Part shown: positions 54,894 through 63,853 of the stretch, in pieces | Position numbering within the stretch: the stretch's first letter is position 1 | Layout of the letters: every line of letters begins with the position of its first letter | Source: [Empedobacter] haloabium | Lineage (GTDB): Bacteria > Pseudomonadota > Gammaproteobacteria > Burkholderiales > Burkholderiaceae_D | Reading direction: 5' to 3' | Length of the DNA stretch: 64,000 nt | Assembly (NCBI GenBank): GCA_008011715.2 | Contig: CP136508.1 | Coordinates: 4,216,001 to 4,280,000 of the forward strand | Made by a program: the position numbers and the translations under genes | The notes under the pieces: generated by a model | The model's input: the letters and a program-made list of their open reading frames with translations, nothing else | Databases searched by the model: none | What the model was told of the DNA's origin: nothing

Positions 54894-56737
54894 GCGATCC
54901 GCGCTACGCCATCGGCATCGACCTGGGCACGACGCACAGCGCCCTGTCTTATGTGGACCTGGCCGGCAGCGACGGCGAGAAGACCCGGCAGGCCGTGCTG
55001 GGCGTGCCCCAGCTGACCGGTCCCGGCACCGTTGAGGACCTGCCGCTGCTGCCCTCCTTCCTGTACCTGCCGCACCCGGACGAGATGGCCGCCGCCGAAC
55101 TGGCGCTGCCATGGAACGCCAGCGGCACCGGCCCGGTGGCGGGCGAGATGGCCCGCGCGCGCGGCGCCACCACGCCGATCCGCCTGGTCTCCAGTGCCAA
55201 GAGCTGGCTGTGCCACCCCGGCGTGGACCGGCGCGCCCCGATCCTGCCGAACGACGCGCCGGAGGAAGTCACGCGCGTGTCGCCGCTGGAAGCCTCCACG
55301 CGCTACCTGCAGCACCTGCGCCAGGCCTGGGACACGGCCCACCCGGACGCGCCGTTCACGCAGCAGGCCGTGACGGTGACGATCCCGGCGTCCTTCGACC
55401 CGGGCGCGCGCGAGCTGACCGCCGAGGCGGCGCGCAACGCCGGCTATGAAGCCGTCACCTTGCTGGAAGAACCGCAGGCCGCGCTGTACAGCTGGATCCA
55501 GGGCAGCGACGGCCGCTGGCGCAAGGACGTCAAGCCGGGCGACATCATCCTGGTGGTGGACGTGGGCGGCGGTACCAGCGACTTCTCGCTGATCGCCATC
55601 ACCGAGCGCGACGGCAAGCTGGAGCCGCACCGCGTGGCGGTGGGCGACCATATCCTGCTGGGTGGCGACAATATGGACCTGGCGCTGGCCCACCTGGTGG
55701 CGCGCAAGCTGGCCACCAACGGCACGCAACTGGACCCGTGGCAGCTGCGGGCGCTGACCTACGGCTGCCGCGCGGCCAAGGAAAACCTGCTGGCCGACGC
55801 CAGCGCGGAAAGCTGGCCGATCGTGGTGCCGAGCCGCGGCTCGAAGCTGATCGGCGGTTCGATCCGCACCGAACTGACGCGCGCCGAAGTGACCACCTTC
55901 ATCACGGACGGCTTCTTCCCGAAAGTCGAAGCCTCCGCGCGCCCGGCCGTGCGCACCCGCGCCGGCCTGACGCAACTGGGCCTGCCGTACGCGCAGGACG
56001 CCGCCATCACCCGCCACCTGGCCGCCTTCCTGGCCCGCCAGGTCGGCGCGACGGCCGACGTGCCGGGCTTCGCCGAGCGCCAGAACCCGGAGCACACCTT
56101 CCTGCATCCGAGCGCGGTGCTGTTCAACGGCGGCGTGTTCAAGTCGGCCCTCTTGGCCCAGCGCGTGATGGACACCATCAACGACTGGCTGTACATGGAA
56201 GGCGCCGAGCCCGCGCGCATGCTGGGCGGCGCGGACCTGGACCTGGCCGTGGCGCGCGGCGCCGCGTACTACAGCTACGTGCGGCGCGGCGCCGGCGTGC
56301 GCATCCGCGGCGGCACGGCCCGTTCGTACTACGTGGCCGTCGAGTCGTCGATGCCGGCCATCCCAGGCATGGAGCCGCCGATCCAGGCGCTGTGCGTGGC
56401 GCCGTTCGGCATGGAGGAAGGCAGCGAGCTGGAACTGCCGGGCCAGGAGTTCGGCCTGGTGGTCGGCGAGCCTGTACAGTTCCGCTTCTTCGGCTCCTCC
56501 ACCCGTCGCCAGGACCAGATCGGCGACGTGCTGGACTTCTGGGGTCCGGAAGAGCTGATCGAGATGAACGAGATCCAGGCCAACCTGTCGCCCGAAGGCC
56601 GCCAGGCCGGCGACGTGGTGCAGGTGCGCCTGCACGCGCGCGCCACCGAGGCCGGCACGCTGGAACTGCTGGCGGTGGCCCGCGACGGCCAGCGCTGGAA
56701 GGTCGAGTTCGACGTGCGCGCGCAGGACGCCCAATAA
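54890..56737 (+). CDS. Divergent Hsp70-family protein (first of pair)
   Basis: A 615-residue Hsp70 relative. The ATPase domain has the phosphate-1 motif AIGIDLGTTHSALSYV, phosphate-2 LVVDVGGGTSDFSLI and an adenosine-type segment HPSAVLFNGGVFKSALL. Unlike DnaK, the C-terminal 170 residues form a beta-rich domain without the EEVD-like tail or the clear helical lid. HscA and DnaK are about 620 residues but differ in these parts. It starts with GTG 54890, overlapping the DUF2760 stop. It lies before a larger Hsp70 with DUF3731. It probably works with DUF2760 and the second Hsp70; the client is unknown. Confidence 0.9.
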   Translation: MSDPRYAIGIDLGTTHSALSYVDLAGSDGEKTRQAVLGVPQLTGPGTVEDLPLLPSFLYLPHPDEMAAAELALPWNASGTGPVAGEMARARGATTPIRLVSSAKSWLCHPGVDRRAPILPNDAPEEVTRVSPLEASTRYLQHLRQAWDTAHPDAPFTQQAVTVTIPASFDPGARELTAEAARNAGYEAVTLLEEPQAALYSWIQGSDGRWRKDVKPGDIILVVDVGGGTSDFSLIAITERDGKLEPHRVAVGDHILLGGDNMDLALAHLVARKLATNGTQLDPWQLRALTYGCRAAKENLLADASAESWPIVVPSRGSKLIGGSIRTELTRAEVTTFITDGFFPKVEASARPAVRTRAGLTQLGLPYAQDAAITRHLAAFLARQVGATADVPGFAERQNPEHTFLHPSAVLFNGGVFKSALLAQRVMDTINDWLYMEGAEPARMLGGADLDLAVARGAAYYSYVRRGAGVRIRGGTARSYYVAVESSMPAIPGMEPPIQALCVAPFGMEEGSELELPGQEFGLVVGEPVQFRFFGSSTRRQDQIGDVLDFWGPEELIEMNEIQANLSPEGRQAGDVVQVRLHARATEAGTLELLAVARDGQRWKVEFDVRAQDAQ

Positions 56738-56747
56738 GCCCGCGCGC

Positions 56748-59591
56748 ATGAAGCCGAGCCACGGCCAGTACCTGGTCAGCATCGACCTGGGCACCACCAA
56801 CACGGTCCTGGCGTATGCCGCGCCGGGGTCGCGCGACATCGAGCTGTTCGCCATCGAGCAGCTCACGGCGCCCGGCGAAGTGGGCGCCGCCACCCTGCTG
56901 CCGTCCGCACGCTACCACCCGGCCATGGGCGAACTGGCCGCCGGCGACCTGCAACTGCCGTGGCGCGAGGCCGACGTGGCCGGCGTGCCGGAAGTCGTGA
57001 TCGGCCGTTTGGCGCGGCGCCTGGGCGCGCAGGTGCCGGGCCGCATGGTGGCCAGCGCCAAGAGCTGGCTGTCGCACCCCGGCGTCGACCGCACGGCGCC
57101 CATCCTGCCCTGGGGCGCCAGCCACGAGGTGGCGCAAGTCTCGCCCGTCGCCGCCAGCGCCAGCTACCTGGCACACCTGCGCGGTGCCTGGAACACCCGC
57201 TTCCCTGCCCACCCGCTCGAGCGCCAGCAGATCGTGCTGACGATTCCCGCGTCGTTCGACGAGGGTGCCCGCGCGCTGACCCTGGAAGCGGCCCGCCTGG
57301 CCGGCCTGGCCGACGTGCGCCTGCTGGAGGAACCGCAGGCCGCCCTGTACGACTGGCTGTACCGCCATCGCGACACGCTGGCGGCCGACCTGCACGACAC
57401 CCGCCTGGTCTTGGTGGCGGACGTGGGCGGCGGCACCACCGACTTCTCGCTGGTGCGGGTGGATATCGAACATGGCGAACCCGTGCTGACCCGGATCGGC
57501 GTGGGCAACCACCTGATCCTGGGCGGCGACAATATGGACCTGGCGCTGGCGCACCTGGCCGAATCGCGCCTGCCGGCCCAGCAGGCGACTGCAGAAGCGG
57601 CCCCGGCGCGGCTGACGGCCGGCCGCCTGGCGCAGCTGACGGAACGCTGCCGCGGCGCCAAGGAGGAGCTGCTGGCGCAGGATGCGCCGGCGCAGGTCAA
57701 CGTCACGCTGCTGGGCAGCGGCTCCAAGCTGATCGGCGGCAGCCGCACCGTCACCTTGACGAAACAGGATGTCGAAGGCATCGTGGTGGACGGCTTCTTC
57801 CCGCTGAACGCCGGACAGGAAGGCGCGCGCCGCGGCCGCGGCGCCATCGTCGAATTCGGCCTGCCGTATGCCAGCGACGCGGCCGTCACGCGCCACTTGG
57901 TCTCGTTCCTGCGCCAGCACCAGGTCGCCGCGCACGCCGCGCTGGGCAGCGAAGGGGACAGCCTGCCCGTGCCCGATACCTTGCTGCTGAACGGCGGCGT
58001 GTTCCGCGCCGATGCGCTGGCGCGCCGTCTCGAGGCCACGCTGGACGGCTGGCGCGGCGCGCCCGTCAAGGTACTCCACAACGACAATCCCGACGTTGCC
58101 GTGGCCCGCGGCGGCGTCGCCTACACGCTGGCGCGGCACGGCTTCGCGCCCGCCATCGAGGGCGGCTCGCCGCGCAGCTACTGGCTGCTGCTCGATGGCG
58201 ACAAGGCGCCCGGCGTGGCGCGCCGCGGCGTCTGCATCCTGCCGCGCGGCACCCAGCCGGGCCGCGAGGTCAGGCTGACCGACCGCACCTTCGCGCTGCG
58301 CGTGGGCCGGCCGGTGCGCTTCCACCTCGTCTCCACCGTGGCCGATGCCGGCGAACGCGCCGGCGACGTGGGCGAACTCGATCCGGCCGACTTCATCGCG
58401 CTGCCGCCGATCGCCATGGTGCTGCAGCTGGCCGGCAGCGCGGCGCGCAAGGAGGTGCCGGTGCAGCTGGCGGTGGCACTTTCCGAGGTCGGCACGCTGG
58501 AGGTGCACTGCGTCGAAGCGGGTCGCGCCGACGGCCAGCGCTGGCTGCTGGAATTCCAGCTGCGCGGCCAGGAAGAGGAAGGCGCCGAGGTGCAGGAAGA
58601 GGCGCCGCCGCCGCGCTTTGCCGATGCAGTCGAACGGATCGAGCGCATCTTCGGCGGCCGCGCGCAGCAGGTCGACGTCAAGGAAGTACGGCAGCTGCGC
58701 GGCCAGCTCGAGCAGCTCCTGGGCAGCCGCGAACGCTGGGCCACGCCGCTGCTGAGGCGCCTGTTCGACGCGCTGATGGAACGCGCCAAGGGGCGGCGCC
58801 GCTCGCCCGAGCACGAGCGCGTCTGGATGAATCTCGCCGGCTTCTGCCTGCGCCCCGGCTTCGGCCATCCGCTCGACGACTGGCGCATCGGCCAGCTGTG
58901 GGCGCTGTTCGAGAGCGGCGTGCAGTACCAGAAGGAGCGCCAGGTGCGCGCCGAATGGTGGACGTTATGGCGCCGCGTGGCCGGTGGCCTGGACAAGGAC
59001 GCGCAATTGCGCCTGCTGGACGACTTCGCGTTCAACCTGCAGGCCAGCGGCGAGGAGCGCAGCCGCCGCCCCGTGACCCTGGTCGAGGGCGCGGAGGAAG
59101 ACATGCTGCGCCTGGGCGCCGCGCTGGAGCGCATCCCGTCCGCCTACAAGGCGGAGATCGGCAACTGGATGCTGGGCCAGATCGTCGCGCTGCCCGCTGC
59201 CGGTCCCAAGTTCGACGCCAAGGCGGCCGCCGCCTTCACGCGCTACCTGTGGGCGCTGGGCCGGGTCGGCGCGCGCCAGCCGTTCCACGGCAGCGCGCAC
59301 GAAGTCGCCCCCAAGGCCACCGTCGAGGAATGGCTGCAGGCCATCCTGCAGCTGGACTGGAAGAAGATCGAGCCGGCCGGCTTTGCCGCCGCGCACCTGG
59401 CGCGCCGCACGGGCGACCGCTCGCGCGACATCGACGACACCTTGCGCGCCGAGATCGTGCGGCGCTTGACAAGCGTGGGCGCCCCGCCCACCTGGGCGGC
59501 AATGGTGCGCGACGTGGTGGAACTGGACCACGCCAGCGAACAGCGCATGTTCGGCGAGGCGCTGCCGCCCGGCTTGAAGCTGATCGGCTAG
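56748..59591 (+). CDS. Large Hsp70-family protein with C-terminal DUF3731
   Basis: A 947-residue protein: ATPase domain with SIDLGTTNTVLAYA, LVADVGGGTTDFSLV and PDTLLLNGGVFRADAL; a beta-rich middle region (about residues 470-620); then a helical C-terminal part (about 640-940, DUF3731-like) with VWMNLAGFCLRPGFGHPLDDWRI and EWWTLWRRVAGGLDKDAQL. ATP-binding residues look intact. It starts ten bases after the first Hsp70 gene, and their ATPase domains are clearly related (SAKSWLCHPGVDR versus SAKSWLSHPGVDR). Its TAG stop shares a CTAG with the stop of the convergent DTW gene. Confidence 0.9.
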   Translation: MKPSHGQYLVSIDLGTTNTVLAYAAPGSRDIELFAIEQLTAPGEVGAATLLPSARYHPAMGELAAGDLQLPWREADVAGVPEVVIGRLARRLGAQVPGRMVASAKSWLSHPGVDRTAPILPWGASHEVAQVSPVAASASYLAHLRGAWNTRFPAHPLERQQIVLTIPASFDEGARALTLEAARLAGLADVRLLEEPQAALYDWLYRHRDTLAADLHDTRLVLVADVGGGTTDFSLVRVDIEHGEPVLTRIGVGNHLILGGDNMDLALAHLAESRLPAQQATAEAAPARLTAGRLAQLTERCRGAKEELLAQDAPAQVNVTLLGSGSKLIGGSRTVTLTKQDVEGIVVDGFFPLNAGQEGARRGRGAIVEFGLPYASDAAVTRHLVSFLRQHQVAAHAALGSEGDSLPVPDTLLLNGGVFRADALARRLEATLDGWRGAPVKVLHNDNPDVAVARGGVAYTLARHGFAPAIEGGSPRSYWLLLDGDKAPGVARRGVCILPRGTQPGREVRLTDRTFALRVGRPVRFHLVSTVADAGERAGDVGELDPADFIALPPIAMVLQLAGSAARKEVPVQLAVALSEVGTLEVHCVEAGRADGQRWLLEFQLRGQEEEGAEVQEEAPPPRFADAVERIERIFGGRAQQVDVKEVRQLRGQLEQLLGSRERWATPLLRRLFDALMERAKGRRRSPEHERVWMNLAGFCLRPGFGHPLDDWRIGQLWALFESGVQYQKERQVRAEWWTLWRRVAGGLDKDAQLRLLDDFAFNLQASGEERSRRPVTLVEGAEEDMLRLGAALERIPSAYKAEIGNWMLGQIVALPAAGPKFDAKAAAAFTRYLWALGRVGARQPFHGSAHEVAPKATVEEWLQAILQLDWKKIEPAGFAAAHLARRTGDRSRDIDDTLRAEIVRRLTSVGAPPTWAAMVRDVVELDHASEQRMFGEALPPGLKLIG

Positions 59592-60202
59592 CCGCGCGCC
59601 GTGGCCAGCGCCTGCTGCTGGCCGACGAAGCCGTCGAACGCGTTCAACAGCGGCGCATAACGCCCCGTATCGTCTTCCAGCTGCGCCAGCGCGTGCACGG
59701 CCGCTTCCAGCGTCGAAAGCTGGCCGGGCGCGTGCGCCTTGCGGATGTCGTACCGCGACGGTGCCACGTCGCGCAGAGCCAGGCGCGGCAAGGCCTGCAA
59801 TGCCGGATTCAGGTACAGCATCTTGCGGCTCTTGCGCCATGTCGCATCCAGCACCACCAGCAGCAGATTGGCCGGGTCAATCGCCCATGCCGGCTCGAAC
59901 GGCGGTGGCGGCGCGATGCCCAGCGACGCGTCACCGGGCGTATCGGGGTACAGCAGCACGGCACGGCGCGGGCCGGCCAGCAGGGTTTGCAGCGTGCTGG
60001 CCGCGAAGGTTTCGCCGATGACCAGCACGCTGCCGGGCAGCGACAGGTGCAGCAGGCGGGCGCTGTTTTTCGCGTTGTGCACTTCAAGCGGGTGCTGCAG
60101 CAGCAGGACACCAGCACGCATCGGAGTTGGCGTGATCCATTGGCAGATGCAGGTGGTGGCTGGGCGCAGGCAGGTTGCGCACGTGAGGCGTTTCGAGGTC
60201 AT
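59588..60202 (-). CDS. DTW-domain protein, tRNA aminocarboxypropyltransferase (TapT-like)
   Basis: A 204-residue enzyme of the DTW family, which adds an aminocarboxypropyl group from SAM to uridine in tRNA (acp3U). N-terminal zinc-type cysteines (CATCLRPATTCICQWI) are followed by LLLQHPLEVHNAKNSARLL and the family motif here as LVVLDATWRKSRKMLYLNP (D-x-T-W). SRYDIRKAHAPGQLSTLEA completes the active site. ATG 60202 (MTSKRLTCAT) is preferred; the longer frame would run into the hairpin repeat at 60231. The stop codon overlaps the end of the Hsp70 gene on the other strand. Confidence 0.87.
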   Translation of the reverse strand: MTSKRLTCATCLRPATTCICQWITPTPMRAGVLLLQHPLEVHNAKNSARLLHLSLPGSVLVIGETFAASTLQTLLAGPRRAVLLYPDTPGDASLGIAPPPPFEPAWAIDPANLLLVVLDATWRKSRKMLYLNPALQALPRLALRDVAPSRYDIRKAHAPGQLSTLEAAVHALAQLEDDTGRYAPLLNAFDGFVGQQQALATARG

Positions 60203-60230
60203 CGGGGCATTGTAGCTGCTCGAGACGCCT

Positions 60231-60283
60231 GGTGTCAGGCACCTGATTGCGGGTCGCAGACCCACAATCAAGTGCCTGACACC
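60231..60283. repeat. 53-bp hairpin repeat, copy 4 (25-3-25, two wobble changes)
   Basis: The left arm starts GGTGTCAGGCACC and ends GCGGGTC; loop GCA. The right arm pairs throughout except for two positions, both C-to-T type changes that still allow G-T pairs in one RNA strand. It lies downstream of the chemoreceptor gene and upstream of the DTW gene. Confidence 0.82.
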
Positions 60284-60300
60284 GGTGGGTTCGACAGCGC

Positions 60301-61905
60301 TCAGGCCGTCAAGCGCGGCACCACGGCCCGATCGTCACGCCGCCGCGCCGGCCGCTCCCCATCGACACCGACGCGGAACACGGCCACGGCATCGGCAAGG
60401 CGCGAGGATTGTTCCTGCATCGCCTCGGCGGCTGCTGCCGCCTGCTCCACCAGCGCCGCGTTCTGCTGCGTTACCTGGTCCATCTGCGTGATGGCCTGGT
60501 TGACCTGTTCGATGCCGCTCTGCTGCTGGGCGCTGGCATCGGCGATGCGATCCATGATGGCCGTCACCTGCTGGATCGCGCCGACGACTTCCTGCATGGT
60601 CGCGCCGGCGCGGCCCACCAGCGCGCCGCCGGCCTGCACCTGCTGGGCCGATTCGCCGATCAGCGCGGCGATCTCCCTGGCCGCGGTGGCCGAACGCTGC
60701 GCCAGCGCGCGCACTTCCGAGGCGACCACCGCGAAACCGCGTCCCTGTTCGCCGGCGCGGGCCGCTTCCACGGCCGCGTTCAGCGCCAGGATATTGGTCT
60801 GGAACGCGATGCTGTCGATGACGCCGACGATGTCCACCACCCGGCCGGACGACGCGCTGATGGCGTCCATCGTACGTACCACGTCGCCCACGACGGCGCC
60901 GCCCTGCACGGCCGTCTCGACGGCCGCGCGCGCCAGTTCGCGCGCCGTGCGCGCGTTGTCGGCGTTGAGGCGCACGGTGGAGGTCAGCTCGTCCATCGAG
61001 GACGCCGTCTCCTGCAAAGAGCTGGCCTGCTGTTCGGTGCGCGACGACAGGTCCAGGTTGCCGGCCGCGATTTCGGTCGAGGCGGTCGTGATCGTCTCGG
61101 TGCCGTTGCGTACCTGGCCGACGATCGTCATCAGGCTGCCATTCATCTTCTTCAGCGCCTGCATCAGCTGGCCCATCTCGTCGCGCGCCTCGCCGTCGAT
61201 GATGCTGGTCAGGTCGCCCGCCGAAACCCGCTCGGCCACCGTTACCGCCTCGTGCAACGGTTGCGTGATCGTGCGGGTGATGCGCCAGGCCAGCAGCATG
61301 CCCGTCGCGATGGCCAGCAGGCCCAGCCCCAGCAGCAGGTTGCGGCCGCTCTCGTACGTGCGCTGGATCTCGGCCGCCGTGTCGTCCAGGGCCTTCTGTT
61401 CGGTGCGCAGCAGCGCGCCCAGCGCGTCCAGGTAGGCCACGCGGCGTGTTTCCAGTTCCGTCGTGTACAGCCGGCGTGCGCCGGCGGGATCGTTGGCCTT
61501 GCTCGTCAGGACGGTCTTGCGCGTGGCGACGTAGGCCTTGCGGGCCGCCAGCACGGCGGCGTGCGCGGCACGGGCGGACGGTTCGGTCAGCTCGCGGCCG
61601 AGCAGGTCCTGGATTTCGGTGGCGCGCGCCGAGGACTGCGCCATTGTCGCCTCGATGGCCTTCTGCTCGGCGGGATCGACTGCCAGGAAGGCGGCGCTGG
61701 CGCGCGCCGCGTTGACCTCGATGATCTTGGTCCACTCGGCCATCAGGCGCTCGTTGCGGGCATGCTCGGCAACGAGCCTTTCCGTCATGCGGCTGGCCTG
61801 CTGCATGCGCAGCACGCCAAACAGGGTCATCAGGGCCAGCAGCGCCAGCACCACCGCGAAGCCGAACCCCAGCCTCGTGCCGATTCGAAGATTGCGCAGA
61901 TGCAT
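60301..61905 (-). CDS. Methyl-accepting chemotaxis protein (second)
   Basis: A 534-residue chemoreceptor: membrane segment ([21 protein letters not shown]), a four-helix-bundle periplasmic domain with [20 protein letters not shown], a second membrane segment ([18 protein letters not shown]), HAMP ([20 protein letters not shown]), then the signalling domain with [20 protein letters not shown] at the tip. No CheR-docking tail. Start ATG 61905 ([14 protein letters not shown]) is used; an upstream frame adds 19 residues of no receptor character. It is separated from the ClpV-like gene by 68 bases on the same strand. Confidence 0.93.
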   Translation of the reverse strand: MHLRNLRIGTRLGFGFAVVLALLALMTLFGVLRMQQASRMTERLVAEHARNERLMAEWTKIIEVNAARASAAFLAVDPAEQKAIEATMAQSSARATEIQDLLGRELTEPSARAAHAAVLAARKAYVATRKTVLTSKANDPAGARRLYTTELETRRVAYLDALGALLRTEQKALDDTAAEIQRTYESGRNLLLGLGLLAIATGMLLAWRITRTITQPLHEAVTVAERVSAGDLTSIIDGEARDEMGQLMQALKKMNGSLMTIVGQVRNGTETITTASTEIAAGNLDLSSRTEQQASSLQETASSMDELTSTVRLNADNARTARELARAAVETAVQGGAVVGDVVRTMDAISASSGRVVDIVGVIDSIAFQTNILALNAAVEAARAGEQGRGFAVVASEVRALAQRSATAAREIAALIGESAQQVQAGGALVGRAGATMQEVVGAIQQVTAIMDRIADASAQQQSGIEQVNQAITQMDQVTQQNAALVEQAAAAAEAMQEQSSRLADAVAVFRVGVDGERPARRRDDRAVVPRLTA

Positions 61906-61973
61906 CGTCCCTCCCGGAGCGTACCGTACGGCCAGTCTGCCGCCATTGCAGAGAGAATGCAAGCGTGCCCGCT

Positions 61974-62627
61974 TCAGGCCGCGCGCAGGCGCTGCGGCAC
62001 GGCGATCGGGCGATCGACGGGATAGAACGGCACCAGCTGCAGCCGGTCCAGCAACGGCGCGCCGAACTGGCGCACCAGCGCTGGCCGGATCAGCAGTTCC
62101 AGCTCCAGCGGCGCCGGCAGCGCCGGGCCGGCGCGGCCACGGCAGGCCTGGGCGATGGTCTGCACGCCGATATCGGTGGTGGCCATGACGATGGCCTGGC
62201 GCACGTCGGCGCCGTCCAGCGTCCCGTGCGCCAGCACCTGGCGCAACAGCGTGAGGGTGGCCGGGTGGGCCCGTTCCAGGCGGTCCAGCAGCAGCACGCG
62301 GTGCGGATCGCGGCGCAGCAGGTCGGCCAGCACATGCCGCAGCGCCAGCACTTCATGCTGCCGGGTGCATGCCGCCATGTCGACGGCGATCAGCGCATGG
62401 GCGCCGCCGTACACCAGTTCGGCCAGCGCCAGCGCCGTGCGCGTGCGACCGGCTTCGCCCGGACCGACGAACAGGCCGGACGCCAACGGCCCGTCCGGAT
62501 CGCCCCGGCCGGCACGGGCGGCACGCAGGCGCTGCGTCACGGTGGCGATCGCGTGCAGCTGGCCGGGCACGCGGTCGTGCAGGCGCAGGTGCAGGTCGTG
62601 CGGTATCGTGGTTGCAAGACTCATCAT
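61974..62627 (-). CDS. Truncated, degenerate ClpV-like AAA+ protein
   Basis: A 217-residue protein that aligns by eye with the large subdomain of the second AAA+ module of ClpV (TssH), normally about 880 residues. Matching stretches: [83 protein letters not shown]. Walker A has Arg61 instead of Lys (GEAGRT), and Walker B reads LLLDR with Arg116 instead of the catalytic Glu. The pore-loop region is also shortened. It is thus probably unable to hydrolyse ATP. Start ATG 62627; ATG 62624 is an alternative. It lies downstream of hcp beyond a terminator. It may be a regulatory or scaffold relict, or a decaying gene. Confidence 0.75.
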   Translation of the reverse strand: MMSLATTIPHDLHLRLHDRVPGQLHAIATVTQRLRAARAGRGDPDGPLASGLFVGPGEAGRTRTALALAELVYGGAHALIAVDMAACTRQHEVLALRHVLADLLRRDPHRVLLLDRLERAHPATLTLLRQVLAHGTLDGADVRQAIVMATTDIGVQTIAQACRGRAGPALPAPLELELLIRPALVRQFGAPLLDRLQLVPFYPVDRPIAVPQRLRAA

Positions 62628-62641
62628 GCTCGGTTCTCTCG

Positions 62642-62668
62642 AAAAAAAGCCGCGACGAACGCCGCGGC
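62642..62668 (-). terminator. Rho-independent terminator after hcp
   Basis: On the minus strand, GCCGCG and CGCGGC form a stem with an eight-base loop followed by seven T. It lies 18 bases after the hcp stop and 15 before the ClpV-like ATG, so that gene depends on read-through or its own start. Confidence 0.8.
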
Positions 62669-62686
62669 AAGCGTCGCAGACGCAGC

Positions 62687-63178
62687 TCAGACAATGCGGT
62701 TGGCGGCCAGGTCCCAGCCGCCGGAGGTGTTGCCGCCGGCGCCGCCAGTGATCTTCTGCTGGGTGTAGCGCCAGCGCACCTTGGAGAACTTCAGCGCCAC
62801 CGATTCGGTCAGGATGTCGCCTTCCTTCACTTCCGGCGTGACCTTGCCGATCAGGACGTTCTCGATCTCGATCTCGTAGTACTTGATGCGCTCGCCCATC
62901 GCGTCGGCGCGCATGAATTCCAGCTTCGCTTTCGGGATGGTCTTGCCCGCGGCGCATGTCTGCAGCAGCACCGGCGAGGACAGGTCGGCCAGCTTGGTGA
63001 TGAGAATGTCCTGGTGCTCGCAGCGCTCGGCCGTGTGGCCGCCGCCGGTGGAGGCGGTGGCGGACTTGGGCTGCAGCACGCCCCAGCCCACCGATTTGCA
63101 TTCGATCCATTCCTTGTGTTTTTCGTCCGTGGACTCCCCCTTGATGCCGTCAATTTGCAAGTAGACGTCGATAGCCAT
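62687..63178 (-). CDS. hcp: Hcp, type VI secretion tube protein
   Basis: A 163-residue protein of the Hcp family, whose hexameric rings stack into the inner tube of the type VI secretion system. The sequence begins MAIDVYLQIDGIKGESTDEKH and has the family's CKSVGWGV, LADLSSPVLLQTCAAG and YYEIEIENVLIGKV strands. It ends in a Gly-rich tail (GGAGGNTSGGWDLAANRIV). Length is normal, without an added effector domain. It is preceded by a lipoprotein gene on the same strand and followed by a strong terminator. Other T6SS genes probably lie beyond the window's right edge. Confidence 0.95.
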   Translation of the reverse strand: MAIDVYLQIDGIKGESTDEKHKEWIECKSVGWGVLQPKSATASTGGGHTAERCEHQDILITKLADLSSPVLLQTCAAGKTIPKAKLEFMRADAMGERIKYYEIEIENVLIGKVTPEVKEGDILTESVALKFSKVRWRYTQQKITGGAGGNTSGGWDLAANRIV

Positions 63179-63253
63179 CGTGTGCTCCTCTCGTTGGTGG
63201 ATGAAAGATCGGGTTGGTCGTGTGCCGCCGCTCCGCGACCAGTCGGAGTGAAA

Positions 63254-63853
63254 CTACTTCAGCGCGCCGAACGGATCGGCGCCGCCCGACTGCGAGGTCA
63301 CGGCCGTCGTCGGCGCGCGCCCCTGGGCGCCACTGTTGACGGTGACCGCACGGGGCTTGGCGACCGGCCGGATCGGCTTCTGCACCGCCGGCACCAGCAC
63401 GTCTTCGCCCAGGCTGCTGCGCAGCAGGCCGGCCAGGTGCTGGGCCTCGGTGCGCAGCGGGCCGCCCAGATGGTTCTGCTTGCTCAGGTCGGCCAGGGCC
63501 TTGGTCGACAGGCGCAGGCCGCCGACGGCCACGATGCTGTTGCCCTGGCGGTCGTTTGGATCGCGCTGCAAGCCCGCCAGCGCGGCGCTGATCGCCTCGC
63601 CGTAGGCGCCCCGGTCGAACTTCAGTTGCGCGAGCTGGATCAGCGGCGCCTTCTCGGCCGGGAATTTCGCGCTCGCCCCACGCAGGATCGCGTATGCGCG
63701 CTCGACGTCGCCGGATGCGACGCTGCGCTCGGCATCGGCCAGTGCGGCAGCCACGGTCGGGGCGCCGGCGCCGGTGGCGGGATCGGTCGCGCATGCACTC
63801 AGCAACAGCAGGCTCGTCACGAGTGGCAGGACGGTTCGTACAGTGTTTCTCAT
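63254..63853 (-). CDS. Lipoprotein with TPR-like helices, next to hcp
   Basis: A 199-residue lipoprotein: lipobox LLSAC with Cys21, followed by Ala-Thr (no Asp at +2, so outer membrane expected). A helical region of about 100 residues has the look of degenerate TPR repeats (AAALADAERSVASGDVERAYAIL, APLIQLAQLKFDRGAYGEAI). A low-complexity Pro/Lys/Val tail ends it. Start ATG 63853 is used because AGGAG is six bases upstream; ATG 63859 is too close to it. It lies 75 bases before hcp on the same strand, so it is probably a T6SS-associated lipoprotein, though it is not TssJ by sequence. The 147 bases to the window end show no gene. Confidence 0.75.
   Translation of the reverse strand: MRNTVRTVLPLVTSLLLLSACATDPATGAGAPTVAAALADAERSVASGDVERAYAILRGASAKFPAEKAPLIQLAQLKFDRGAYGEAISAALAGLQRDPNDRQGNSIVAVGGLRLSTKALADLSKQNHLGGPLRTEAQHLAGLLRSSLGEDVLVPAVQKPIRPVAKPRAVTVNSGAQGRAPTTAVTSQSGGADPFGALK

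Noticed and set aside
59840..59848. DATW in place of DTW in the DTW-domain protein as a defect
   Set aside because: The second position is variable in this family (DxTW), so it is not an active-site loss.
56960..61435. A 1491-codon rightward frame across the Hsp70 gene, the DTW gene and part of the chemoreceptor
   Set aside because: It crosses several well-supported genes on both strands and has Arg/Ala/Pro-rich, low-complexity composition; a GC shadow.
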